A stretch of DNA of 64,000 nucleotides from Ilumatobacteraceae bacterium (GTDB lineage: Bacteria; Actinomycetota; Acidimicrobiia; Acidimicrobiales; Ilumatobacteraceae): assembly GCA_018401375.1 (NCBI GenBank), contig JAGYKR010000001.1, positions 124,001 to 188,000 on the forward strand. The letters run 5' to 3'. The notes under the pieces were generated by a model that was given only the letters and a program-made list of their open reading frames with translations, was not told where the DNA came from and did no database searches. Positions 19,211-26,761 of the stretch are shown piece by piece. Numbering within the stretch: position 1 is the first letter of the stretch; each line of letters begins with the position of its first letter. Made by a program: the position numbers and the translations under genes.

Positions 19211-19743
19211 CCGTGGGGGGAGCGCTCGTTCAGGCGCGGATCGAATCCCCGGTGGGGGAGCTAACCCTCGTGGCCACGCCGGAGCACTTGATGGTGCTGA
19301 CCTGGGGCGAATCAATAGGGAAATCACAAAGGGTCTCGGATCTGATCCAACAGGCGGAGATTTCCGCCGTGGCGAATCATCCGGTGCTAAGGAACTGTGT
19401 ACGTCAGCTCGAGGAATATTTCGCTGGTGACCGGCGAGAGTTTGATCTGCTCGTGCGCCCCGAGGGAACTGAGTTCCAGATGGCTGCCTGGGAGGTTCTG
19501 CGCACGATCCCGTACGGCCAGACCATGAGCTATGCCCAACAGGCCGGACGGGCCGGATCCCCGAAAGGATCGCGGGCGGTGGGTTCGGCTAACGGACGCA
19601 ATCCGATCGCGATCGTCATTCCCTGCCACCGGGTGATCGGAGCCGACGGGTCCCTTACTGGTTTCGGTGGGGGTATCGACACCAAACGCTGGCTACTCGA
19701 GCATGAGCAGCACGTGCTCGGCCCCCCAAAGTCAAAGTCGTAG
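19207..19743 (+). CDS. ogt: Methylated-DNA-[protein]-cysteine S-methyltransferase
   Basis: The 178-residue protein contains the active-site motif IPCHRVIG with the alkyl-accepting Cys, the DNA-binding helix region YGQTMSYAQQAG and AVGSANGRNP. It directly removes O6-alkyl groups from guanine in a suicide reaction. Length is normal except for a Lys/Ser tail (PPKSKS) that runs into a low-complexity stretch of DNA. The ATGA overlap at 19207 makes it the last gene of the ATP-grasp/transglutaminase unit, an unusual partnership for a repair gene. Confidence 0.95.
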   Translation: MTVGGALVQARIESPVGELTLVATPEHLMVLTWGESIGKSQRVSDLIQQAEISAVANHPVLRNCVRQLEEYFAGDRREFDLLVRPEGTEFQMAAWEVLRTIPYGQTMSYAQQAGRAGSPKGSRAVGSANGRNPIAIVIPCHRVIGADGSLTGFGGGIDTKRWLLEHEQHVLGPPKSKS

Positions 19744-19781
19744 CCAAAGTCCAAACCAAAGCCAGAACTCAGGCCAAGGCC
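19727..19781 (+). repeat. Low-complexity CCAAAGTC-type stretch at the ogt 3' end
   Basis: Degenerate repetitions of CAAAGTC/CCAAAGCC run through the last ogt codons and the gap to the convergent gene. The units are imperfect in length. It may act as a transcript end between the convergent genes; no hairpin is evident. Confidence 0.45.
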
Positions 19782-19788
19782 GACTGAT

Positions 19789-20379
19789 TTAGATTCGGCC
19801 GCGGTCGCGCCGGGACTGTTCGCGGCGGGCGGCCTGCGCGAGTTTCTCTGCATCACGGGCGGCGCGTCGTTTGGCTTTGAGGGCTTCGCGCTCGGGTCCT
19901 TCCGTGTGGGTGGCGCGCACTACCGGCCGGGGAGCAGCCTCAGCCTTGGGAAGGGCAAGGATCGGATCATTCTTTAAGAGATCACGGATGATCGCTGATG
20001 CCGGAGCATCCCCAGCTAACGCTGAACCCAACATGATCCGCGTGGCCGCAAGCCCGTGGCCTTCGATCAATCCGGGAAGCACCTCAGCCATCTGTTCGGC
20101 ATCGGGATTGTCAGCGTTCTCTCCGAGTTGTTTGATGCAATCGGCCAAACATGCGTCGGTGAGCAGGATGGCAAGGGATTCCATCCCACCATCTACTCGA
20201 CCCTTTTTGATGTGGGCTCGCACCGACTCGAGTTCGCTGTCCCCGCACAGCCGTACGAGCGCCTCGGTGTGGTCTTCTCCGAGACCTTCGATGAGGGCGG
20301 TGAGTTCGGGGTCAGAGGCCACGCCGAACGCGCGGTCCAACATGCCGAGGGCTGCGAGACGAGTCTTCATCTGATTCAC
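19789..20379 (-). CDS. Uncharacterised acidic/basic-tailed cytoplasmic protein
   Basis: The 196-residue protein (193 if the ATG at 20370 is used instead of GTG 20379) has a helical N-terminal domain of about 140 residues (PELTALIEGLGEDHTEAL, MAEVLPGLIEGHGLAATRI) and a strongly basic C-terminal tail (ALKAKRRAARDAEKLAQAARREQSRRD). The tail suggests RNA, DNA or acidic-partner binding. No signal peptide or membrane segment. I do not recognise the family. It diverges from the PNPOx-like gene. Confidence 0.65.
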   Translation of the reverse strand: MNQMKTRLAALGMLDRAFGVASDPELTALIEGLGEDHTEALVRLCGDSELESVRAHIKKGRVDGGMESLAILLTDACLADCIKQLGENADNPDAEQMAEVLPGLIEGHGLAATRIMLGSALAGDAPASAIIRDLLKNDPILALPKAEAAPRPVVRATHTEGPEREALKAKRRAARDAEKLAQAARREQSRRDRGRI

Positions 20380-20461
20380 GTGCGAGACCCTACCGGCGCA
20401 GGCGTGAGTGTTGGACTTTTGACCCTGTCATGGCGGCGATCTCCCCGACAGGCTGTGGACC

Positions 20462-20845
20462 ATGGCAACTCCAGAAGGAATGATTGAACTGACACCCATC
20501 GAAAGCTGGGATTTGATGCGGGAATGTGTGGTCACTCGCGGTGGTGTCGGTCGGATTGCAGTGTCGATCATGAATCATCCCGACATTTTCCCGGTCAACT
20601 ACGCGGTCCTTGACGGCGACACCGAGCAGAACCCAGAGCAGAACCCAGAGCAGACAGGCGGGCCCTCCGTGGTATTTCGTACCGCTGAGACTGATCAGTC
20701 CCTTGGCAGATTCGATGTGGATTCGGTGCCTCTGTTCCCGTGGAATGCCGCTCCCAAGCACCGTTTGGTTCGGATTCAGACATCAGAGATTTCCGGTCGT
20801 CGCTTTAGCGTTGTTCCAGGAACAGTTTCCGCCGCACAGATCTGA
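20462..20845 (+). CDS. PNPOx-like flavin-binding family protein with internal deletion
   Basis: The 127-residue protein matches the pyridoxamine 5'-phosphate oxidase-like family at both ends: GRIAVSIMNHPDIFPVNYAVLDG at the N-terminal half and LFPWNAAPKHRLVRI with EISGRRF at the C-terminus. Between VVFRTAE and VPLFPW only about 12 residues remain where relatives have roughly 50, so two central strands of the split barrel seem to be missing. A 12-base repeat (EQNP) is inserted just before. It may be a degenerate or altered flavin/F420-binding protein. The reading frame is intact. Confidence 0.7.
   Translation: MATPEGMIELTPIESWDLMRECVVTRGGVGRIAVSIMNHPDIFPVNYAVLDGDTEQNPEQNPEQTGGPSVVFRTAETDQSLGRFDVDSVPLFPWNAAPKHRLVRIQTSEISGRRFSVVPGTVSAAQI
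20624..20654 (+). repeat. 12-base in-frame tandem repeat (EQNP)
   Basis: The unit GAGCAGAACCCA is present two and a half times without mismatch, encoding EQNPEQNPEQ inside the PNPOx-like gene. The perfect copies suggest recent slippage. Confidence 0.8.
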
Positions 20846-20902
20846 GACGGCGCCGATTGTTGCGGTGAGTGAGCGCGGCTATCGCTGCTGCGAAAGCCTG
20901 AC

Positions 20903-20908
20903 TAGATT
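20903..20908 (+). promoter_or_regulatory. Candidate leaderless -10 element of deoC-deoA
   Basis: TAGATT ends 8 bases before the deoC GTG (20917) and no Shine-Dalgarno lies between. Same layout as the other leaderless-looking promoters in the window. Confidence 0.4.
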
Positions 20909-20916
20909 CCTTCATC

Positions 20917-21642
20917 GTGACTGATCGCTCAGTCCTGGCTCGCCGGGCAATCTCGTTGATGGACCTCACAGCTCTTGGGGAGGACTGCACGATCGCAACC
21001 GTGGAAGAACTGTGCGATCGGGCTCGGACCTATCGAACCGCTGCGGTCTGCGTCTGGCCGGACTTTGTCATCCAAGCCGATGCCGCCCTCGGTGGAAGTG
21101 GGACCGCCATCGCCACCGTGGTCAACTTCCCGACCGGTGATGAACGCCCATACAACGTCGGGGTGCTGACCGATCACGCTCTCGTGGACGGGGCGACGGA
21201 GATCGATGTGGTCCTGCCATACCGAGCCTTCATCGCAGGAGATCTGCGGTCCGCCGAGCAGGTGCTTTCCATTGTTCGGCGGCTCACCAGTCGGGCGGGA
21301 GCGCAGATGAAGGTGATCTTGGAGACAGGTGAACTCCCGGACTCTGTGACCATCGGTGCTGCTGCGAAGTTTGCGATTGATCACGGTGCCGACTTCATCA
21401 AGACGTCCACGGGGAAAACCCCGATCTCGGCGACCCCGGCGGCGGCGGAAATCATGCTGACCGAGATCGCCCAGGCGGACCGGGAGGTGGGTATCAAACC
21501 CTCGGGCGGGATCGCCACCTTCGAAGACGCTGCGCTGTACATCTCGTTGGCGGATCAGGTCATGGGTCCAGAGTGGGCCACCCCAGCTCGGATGCGCCTC
21601 GGTGCCAGCCGTTTACTCGACGCGCTCCTCGCCCATCTGTGA
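20917..21642 (+). CDS. deoC: Deoxyribose-phosphate aldolase
   Basis: The 241-residue TIM-barrel protein has the class I aldolase Schiff-base lysine in ADFIKTSTGK, the conserved VVNFPTGDE segment and EIDVVLPYRAFIAGD. It cleaves 2-deoxyribose 5-phosphate to glyceraldehyde 3-phosphate and acetaldehyde in deoxynucleoside catabolism. It starts with GTG at 20917. Its TGA overlaps the deoA ATG by one base (TGATG), so the two steps of the pathway are translationally coupled. Confidence 0.95.
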   Translation: MTDRSVLARRAISLMDLTALGEDCTIATVEELCDRARTYRTAAVCVWPDFVIQADAALGGSGTAIATVVNFPTGDERPYNVGVLTDHALVDGATEIDVVLPYRAFIAGDLRSAEQVLSIVRRLTSRAGAQMKVILETGELPDSVTIGAAAKFAIDHGADFIKTSTGKTPISATPAAAEIMLTEIAQADREVGIKPSGGIATFEDAALYISLADQVMGPEWATPARMRLGASRLLDALLAHL

Positions 21643-22922
21643 TGCTTCCCCAAGAGATCATCCGAAGAAAGCGCGACGGCTTGGTGCTGTCGGAGGCGGA
21701 AATCGCTCACATGGTCACAGGCCTCGTGGATGGCTCGATTTCGGAAGGCCAAGCCGCAGCGTTTGCGATGGCGATCTTCTTCCAAGGGATGGACCTCTCT
21801 GAGCGGATCGCGCTCACGCTGTCGATGATGAACTCAGGCCGGGTGATGACCTGGGAAGATATTGACGGCCCGGTGGTGGATAAGCACTCCACGGGAGGGG
21901 TGGGCGACACCGTGTCGTTGATGTTGGCTCCGATCGTGGCGGGCTGCGGGGTGCACGTGCCGATGATCTCGGGCCGGGGGCTTGGCCACACCGGAGGCAC
22001 CATGGACAAGATGGCGTCGATTCCGGGCTATCAGGTCACCCCCGACCCGGGCCTGTTTCGCACCGTGGTACGCGAGATCGGGTGCGCGGTGATCGGGCAG
22101 ACAGCCGATCTTGCCCCGGCCGATGGGCGGCTGTACGCGATCCGTGATGTCACGGCGACCGTGGAATCGATCCCATTGATCACCGCTTCGATCCTGTCAA
22201 AGAAGTTGGCTGCCGGGCTCGATGGGTTAGTCATGGACGTCAAGTTCGGCAACGGTGCATTCATGGCGGATCGGCCCGCAGCACAAGAGCTCGCCGACGC
22301 GTTAGTGGAGGTGGCCACAGGAGCTGGTCTTCCCACCCGTGCGATCCTGACCGATATGTCTCAACCGCTCGCCTCGGCGGCGGGCAATGCCTGTGAGGTG
22401 CGGTACGCAATCGACTATTTGACCGGGGTGCGTCGCGAACCACGAATGCACGCTGTGACCATGGATCTTGCTGCTGCGATGCTTCAGATTGCTGGGGTTG
22501 CGGCATCAGAACCTGAGGCACGAGCGGCCGTCGAGGTCAGCCTCGATCAGCGTGCCCCAGAGATATTCGCTGCGATGGTGACGGCATTGGGTGGCCCTTC
22601 AGATCTGCTCCAGGATCCCGAACGCCACCTCGACCGGGCCCCTGTGACACGAGTGGTAACGGCACAGCGCGCCGGGCAGGTGGCGGCGATTGATGCTCGT
22701 GGGGTGGGCCTCGTGGTGGTCACCCTCGGTGGTGGCCGGACCCAACCCACCCAGGAGATTGACCCTGGGGTGGGGGTGGTGGATCTTGCAGAGGTGGGCA
22801 GTGAAGTAGGCCCGGATCAACCGCTCGGTGTCATCTGGGCCCGCAGCACTGCAGATGCCGATCTCGCCGAGGCCCAACTGCGACAATGTTATGCGATCAC
22901 CGATCCCGCAACAGCGGGCTAA
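21642..22922 (+). CDS. deoA: Thymidine (pyrimidine-nucleoside) phosphorylase
   Basis: The 426-residue protein begins MLPQEIIRRKRDG and has the pyrimidine nucleoside phosphorylase signature VVDKHSTGGVGDTVSLMLAP with SGRGLGHTGGTMDKMASIPG. It phosphorolyses thymidine or other pyrimidine nucleosides to the base and deoxyribose 1-phosphate. The C-terminal PYNP domain (from about residue 340) is present. I chose the ATG at 21642 that overlaps the deoC stop; the longer frame to 21573 lies inside deoC. Confidence 0.95.
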   Translation: MLPQEIIRRKRDGLVLSEAEIAHMVTGLVDGSISEGQAAAFAMAIFFQGMDLSERIALTLSMMNSGRVMTWEDIDGPVVDKHSTGGVGDTVSLMLAPIVAGCGVHVPMISGRGLGHTGGTMDKMASIPGYQVTPDPGLFRTVVREIGCAVIGQTADLAPADGRLYAIRDVTATVESIPLITASILSKKLAAGLDGLVMDVKFGNGAFMADRPAAQELADALVEVATGAGLPTRAILTDMSQPLASAAGNACEVRYAIDYLTGVRREPRMHAVTMDLAAAMLQIAGVAASEPEARAAVEVSLDQRAPEIFAAMVTALGGPSDLLQDPERHLDRAPVTRVVTAQRAGQVAAIDARGVGLVVVTLGGGRTQPTQEIDPGVGVVDLAEVGSEVGPDQPLGVIWARSTADADLAEAQLRQCYAITDPATAG

Positions 22923-22964
22923 AGCTTGGGCCGGTAACAACGAGATGGGAACTGTGCGGGGGCA

Positions 22965-23756
22965 ATGTCCACAGAAAATTTGATCATCACCAATGACGGT
23001 CCGGTTCGGGTCGTCACCATTAACCGGCCGTTGCGGCGCAACGCCGTGGACTCGGTGACCGCCGCAGAACTGTTCGCTGCATTCAGCGAGATCAACGCTG
23101 ATGACTCCGTGGCCGTCGGTATTTTGACCGGCGCCGAGGGAGCTTTTTGTGCAGGCGCCGATCTACAGGCGCTTGCAGTCGGGGATCGCCGTCCGGTCAC
23201 CGATGATGGCCCCGGACCGATGGGGCCGACCCGGCTGATGATGACCAAACCGGTGATCGCCGCAATCGAAGGCCACGCGGTGGCCGGCGGGTTCGAACTC
23301 GCTGTCTGGTGCGATCTGCGTGTCGCAGCCAGCGATGCGATTTTGGGGATCTACTGTCGTCGGTTTGGGGTGCCTTTGGTGGACATGGGCACGGTGCGCC
23401 TGCCGAGATTGATCGGACATTCGCGGGCGATGGATCTGATTTTGACCGGCCGAGGAATCGATGGGGTCGAGGCCGAACGCATCGGCCTCGTCAACAGGGT
23501 GGCGGCTCCCGGGCAGGCCTTAGCGGATGCAGTCACCTTGGCCAAGGAACTTGCGGCACTCCCGCAGACCTGCATGCGCAACGATCGCCGCTCAGCGATC
23601 GAACAATGGGACCTCGACGAAATGGCGGCGATGCGCACCGAGGCCAGGCTCGGCCGAGCGACCATCGACTCTGGCGAGACCCTCGACGGTGCCCGGCGAT
23701 TTGCCGGCGGGGCCGGTCGGGGTGGCTCAGCGCTCACGGATGGCCCGGACCAATGA
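22965..23756 (+). CDS. Enoyl-CoA hydratase/isomerase (crotonase) family protein
   Basis: The 263-residue protein has the crotonase fold motifs: NRPLRRNAVDS, oxyanion-hole segments GAEGAFCAGADLQAL and EGHAVAGGFELAVWCDLRVAA, then PRLIGHSRAMDLILTGR. Glu residues expected for hydratase catalysis are not both evident (VDMGTVRLPRLIG), so it may be an isomerase or other crotonase. Its TGA overlaps the start of the AI-2E family permease (ATGA at 23753). Confidence 0.88.
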   Translation: MSTENLIITNDGPVRVVTINRPLRRNAVDSVTAAELFAAFSEINADDSVAVGILTGAEGAFCAGADLQALAVGDRRPVTDDGPGPMGPTRLMMTKPVIAAIEGHAVAGGFELAVWCDLRVAASDAILGIYCRRFGVPLVDMGTVRLPRLIGHSRAMDLILTGRGIDGVEAERIGLVNRVAAPGQALADAVTLAKELAALPQTCMRNDRRSAIEQWDLDEMAAMRTEARLGRATIDSGETLDGARRFAGGAGRGGSALTDGPDQ

Positions 23757-24850
23757 GCCTGGAACGCCTCGCCCAGATCATCGGTAGGTTCCTCGTTCTG
23801 CTGCTTGGCGTGGCGGTGTTCGGATGGTTGGTTCTGCAGTTGACCCTCGTGTTCGTGCCGCTGTTGTTGGCGGTACTGCTCGCAGCGGTCATCACTCCAC
23901 TGGTGAACAAGATGGAGAACTGGGGGATCAACCGACTCGCCTCAGTGTCGATGGTTTACTTGTTGGCAATCGCGGGGACGATCGGCGTTTTCGCGGCGAT
24001 CGTGCCGTTGTTTATCGAGCAGGCCAGAGACCTCGGGCCGACCCTGCGCGACGGCTGGGATTCGGTCTCAAGATGGCTGGAAGAAGGGCCCCTCGAATGG
24101 GATCGTGACCGTATCGACGGCCTGATTGCGCCAATCACCAGTGGAGAGATCATCCCATTGTCTCGGATCGCTTCGGGGGCCGGTGAGGTCTTGGCTGGAG
24201 CACTCTTGACGGTGGTGTTGTCATTTTTCTTCGTCAAAGATGGCCCCGAAATCTCCACTTGGATCCTGTTGCGCACACCGGCCCGTTACCGGGCCACGGT
24301 GGGGGCTGCCGGTGGTCGGATGTGGCGATCCTTTGGTGGTTTCATGCGTGGGACGGCGGTTGTGGCCCTGGTGGATGCCGTCGGGATTGCGATCGGCCTC
24401 GCCATTATCGGTGTTCCGTTGGTGCTGCCGCTTGCGCTGCTCGTGTTCATTGGTGGTTTCGTGCCAGTGATCGGTGCGGCGATCACCGGGTTGTTGGCGG
24501 TACTCGTCGCCTTGGCCTGGGGTGGGATCGGGCCCGCAATCGCCACGTTGGTGGTAGTGGTCATCGTGCAGCAGGTGGAATCCAATGTGTTGCAGCCGAT
24601 GGTGATGCGTAGGTCTGTGGCTTTGCACCCGGTCGTGGTGCTTGCCGTGTTGACCGCCGGGGCCACGACCATTGGGATCGTGGGCGCATTGTTGGCGGTT
24701 CCGGTCACCGCAGCTGTGGTCGCGGCCGGAAATGAGATCCGGATCCGCAGCGAGAGCGGAATGTTGCGGGTGGAGTTTGAAGAGGTCGTCAACGGCCCAC
24801 CTCACCCGCTGGCACCAGATCTCACGGGGGATGGACCCGAAGATCGGTGA
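23753..24850 (+). CDS. AI-2E family transporter (PerM/YdiK family)
   Basis: The 365-residue membrane protein has an N-terminal set of hydrophobic segments (FLVLLLGVAVFGWLVL, VFVPLLLAVLLAAVITPL), an extracytoplasmic stretch (about 100-170), then FFFVKDGPE and a C-terminal multi-spanning core (FIGGFVPVIGAAITGLLAVLV, QQVESNVLQPMVMRR). These match the UPF0118/AI-2E transporter family, whose substrates are mostly unproven (some are Na+/H+ antiporters). I chose the ATG at 23753 overlapping the preceding stop; upstream frame is antisense-free shadow of the crotonase gene. Confidence 0.88.
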   Translation: MSLERLAQIIGRFLVLLLGVAVFGWLVLQLTLVFVPLLLAVLLAAVITPLVNKMENWGINRLASVSMVYLLAIAGTIGVFAAIVPLFIEQARDLGPTLRDGWDSVSRWLEEGPLEWDRDRIDGLIAPITSGEIIPLSRIASGAGEVLAGALLTVVLSFFFVKDGPEISTWILLRTPARYRATVGAAGGRMWRSFGGFMRGTAVVALVDAVGIAIGLAIIGVPLVLPLALLVFIGGFVPVIGAAITGLLAVLVALAWGGIGPAIATLVVVVIVQQVESNVLQPMVMRRSVALHPVVVLAVLTAGATTIGIVGALLAVPVTAAVVAAGNEIRIRSESGMLRVEFEEVVNGPPHPLAPDLTGDGPEDR

Positions 24851-24851
24851 G

Positions 24852-24923
24852 TGCCCTCGGCAGGATTCGAACCTGCGCACATGGCTCCGGAGGCCAATGC
24901 TCTATCCCCTGAGCTACGAGGGC
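24852..24923 (-). tRNA. tRNA-Arg (anticodon CCG)
   Basis: The complement folds into a 72-nt cloverleaf: acceptor GCCCTCG/CGAGGGC, D-stem GCTC/GAGC, anticodon loop CTCCGGA with anticodon CCG, T-arm GCAGG-TTCGAAT-CCTGC, discriminator A. CCA is not encoded. The outermost anticodon-stem pair is a T-T mismatch. It lies 2 bases past the stop of the AI-2E gene and head to head with argS. Confidence 0.95.
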
Positions 24924-24996
24924 GGGAAGCGAAATGCTACCGGCGTTTCAGCGATGAGGAGTGCCCAGATCGGTGTTGCGGTAACAATGGAGGACC

Positions 24997-26754
24997 ATGG
25001 CTGATCCGATCACCGCAGTTGAGAGTTTGTTGCTTCCCGTGATGGAAGCGGTGGCCGGACGCGCCGGTGTGGATCCGGTGGTTCGGCCGTCTGAACATGC
25101 CGACGCTCAGATCAACGCTGCGCTCGGTGTGGCGAAACAGCTCGGCCGGCCGCCCCGCGAAGTAGCCCAAGAGATCCTGGATCAGATCGCTGCTTCCCCT
25201 GCGTGTCAGGGGGTGTTTGCCTCACTCGAGATCGCTGGACCAGGGTTCATCAATCTCGTTTTTTCCGATGAGTTTTTGGTCTCGAGCCTGCGTGAGATCG
25301 CCGTCGATCCACGACTCGGGGTCACCCCGGTGGCCTCGGCCCGTCGGGTGGTAATCGACTATTCGGCCCCCAATGTGGCCAAAGAGATGCATGTTGGCCA
25401 TTTGCGCACCACCGTGATCGGTGACGCCTTGGCCCGCATGCTCCGGTTTATGGGTCATGAGGTGATCCTTGAGAACCATGTCGGTGACTGGGGCACCCCG
25501 TTTGGGATGCTGATCGAACACCTCATCGACCTCGGTGAAGATCAGGTGGCCGCGGAGCTGTCCCTTGGCGATCTCGACGGTTTTTACAAGCAGGCCCGCA
25601 ACAAGTTTGACGGTTCCGACGAGTTTCAGGACCGTTCCCGTCACAGGGTGGTGTTGCTGCAATCGGGAGACGCAGAGACCACGCGCCTGTGGAAACTGCT
25701 CGTGGGACTGTCCACGAAGCACTTCAACACCGTGTACGACGCCCTTGGGGTGCTGCTCACCGACGATGATCTGGCCGGCGAGAGTATGTATCAGCCGCTC
25801 ATGGGCCACGTCATTACGCGGTTGGCGACAGCTGGATTGTTGAACGAATCCGAAGGGGCCGACGTTGTGTTCGTGCCCGGCTTCACCAACCGTGAGGGTG
25901 ATCCGTTGCCCTTAATTGTGCAGAAAGGGGCCGGCGGCTTTAACTACGCGACAAGTGACTTGGCCTGTGTGATCGACCGAGTGGAACGTCTCGGTGCAGA
26001 TCTGATGCTGTACGTGGTGGGCGCCCCGCAGCAACAGCACCTGTCGATGGTGTTTGCCGTAGCGGAACTGGCTGGATGGCTGAGCCCGCCGGTCGAGGCG
26101 GTCCACGTCAGTTTCGGTTCGGTGCTTGGCCCTGACCGCAAAATGCTGAAAAGTCGCAGCGGAGACCCGATGAAGTTTGCAGACCTGCTGACTGAGGCGG
26201 CCAGCCGGGCGGGTGATGCGGTGGCGGCTAAGAACCCAGATCTCGGCGCCGAACAGCGCTCCGAGATCGCCCGAGCCGTGGGCATCGGTGCCGTCAAATA
26301 TTCAGATCTGTCTACTGACCGGGTTCGCGATTACGTGTTTGATTGGGATCGGATGTTGTCCTTTGACGGCAACACCGCCCCGTATCTGCAGTACGCGCAT
26401 GCCCGGATCTGCTCCATTTTCAGGCGGAGCCAGGCCGCTGACGGCTCCGGTGAGATCAGCCTCGCAGAGATCCAACAGTTGGCCTTGACCACCCCGCAGG
26501 AACGAGCCTTGGCACTCGGACTGCTCGCCTACCCGTCGGCGTTAGCGGACACCTTGTCCACCTATTCGCCCCACAAGTTGTGCACCTATTTGTTCTCGCT
26601 GTCGCAGTTGTTCACCTCGTTCTATGAGCACTGCCCGGTATTGAACGCTCCCGCCGAGGTCCGCAGTTCGCGGCTTGTGATCTGTGATCTCACGGCGCGG
26701 ACCTTGTCCCATGGTCTCGGCCTTCTCGGTATCGATACCCCCGAGCAGATGTGA
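24997..26754 (+). CDS. argS: Arginyl-tRNA synthetase
   Basis: The 585-residue class I synthetase has the N-terminal Add-1 tRNA-binding domain, the HIGH-type motif KEMHVGHLRTTVIGD, the KMSKS-like loop DRKMLKSRSG and a C-terminal DALR anticodon-binding domain (SQLFTSFYEHCPVL). It charges tRNA-Arg. GGAGG lies 5 bases before the ATG, next to a TAACAAT sequence that could be the -10. The tRNA-Arg(CCG) gene diverges from it across 73 bases. lysA follows 7 bases after the stop, an arrangement conserved in Actinobacteria. Confidence 0.97.
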   Translation: MADPITAVESLLLPVMEAVAGRAGVDPVVRPSEHADAQINAALGVAKQLGRPPREVAQEILDQIAASPACQGVFASLEIAGPGFINLVFSDEFLVSSLREIAVDPRLGVTPVASARRVVIDYSAPNVAKEMHVGHLRTTVIGDALARMLRFMGHEVILENHVGDWGTPFGMLIEHLIDLGEDQVAAELSLGDLDGFYKQARNKFDGSDEFQDRSRHRVVLLQSGDAETTRLWKLLVGLSTKHFNTVYDALGVLLTDDDLAGESMYQPLMGHVITRLATAGLLNESEGADVVFVPGFTNREGDPLPLIVQKGAGGFNYATSDLACVIDRVERLGADLMLYVVGAPQQQHLSMVFAVAELAGWLSPPVEAVHVSFGSVLGPDRKMLKSRSGDPMKFADLLTEAASRAGDAVAAKNPDLGAEQRSEIARAVGIGAVKYSDLSTDRVRDYVFDWDRMLSFDGNTAPYLQYAHARICSIFRRSQAADGSGEISLAEIQQLALTTPQERALALGLLAYPSALADTLSTYSPHKLCTYLFSLSQLFTSFYEHCPVLNAPAEVRSSRLVICDLTARTLSHGLGLLGIDTPEQM

Positions 26755-26761
26755 GCCCGTT

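Noticed and set aside
23309-23752. Upstream extension of the AI-2E transporter frame
   Set aside because: It is a shadow of the enoyl-CoA hydratase gene in another frame; the ATG at 23753 overlaps that gene's stop in the usual coupled manner.
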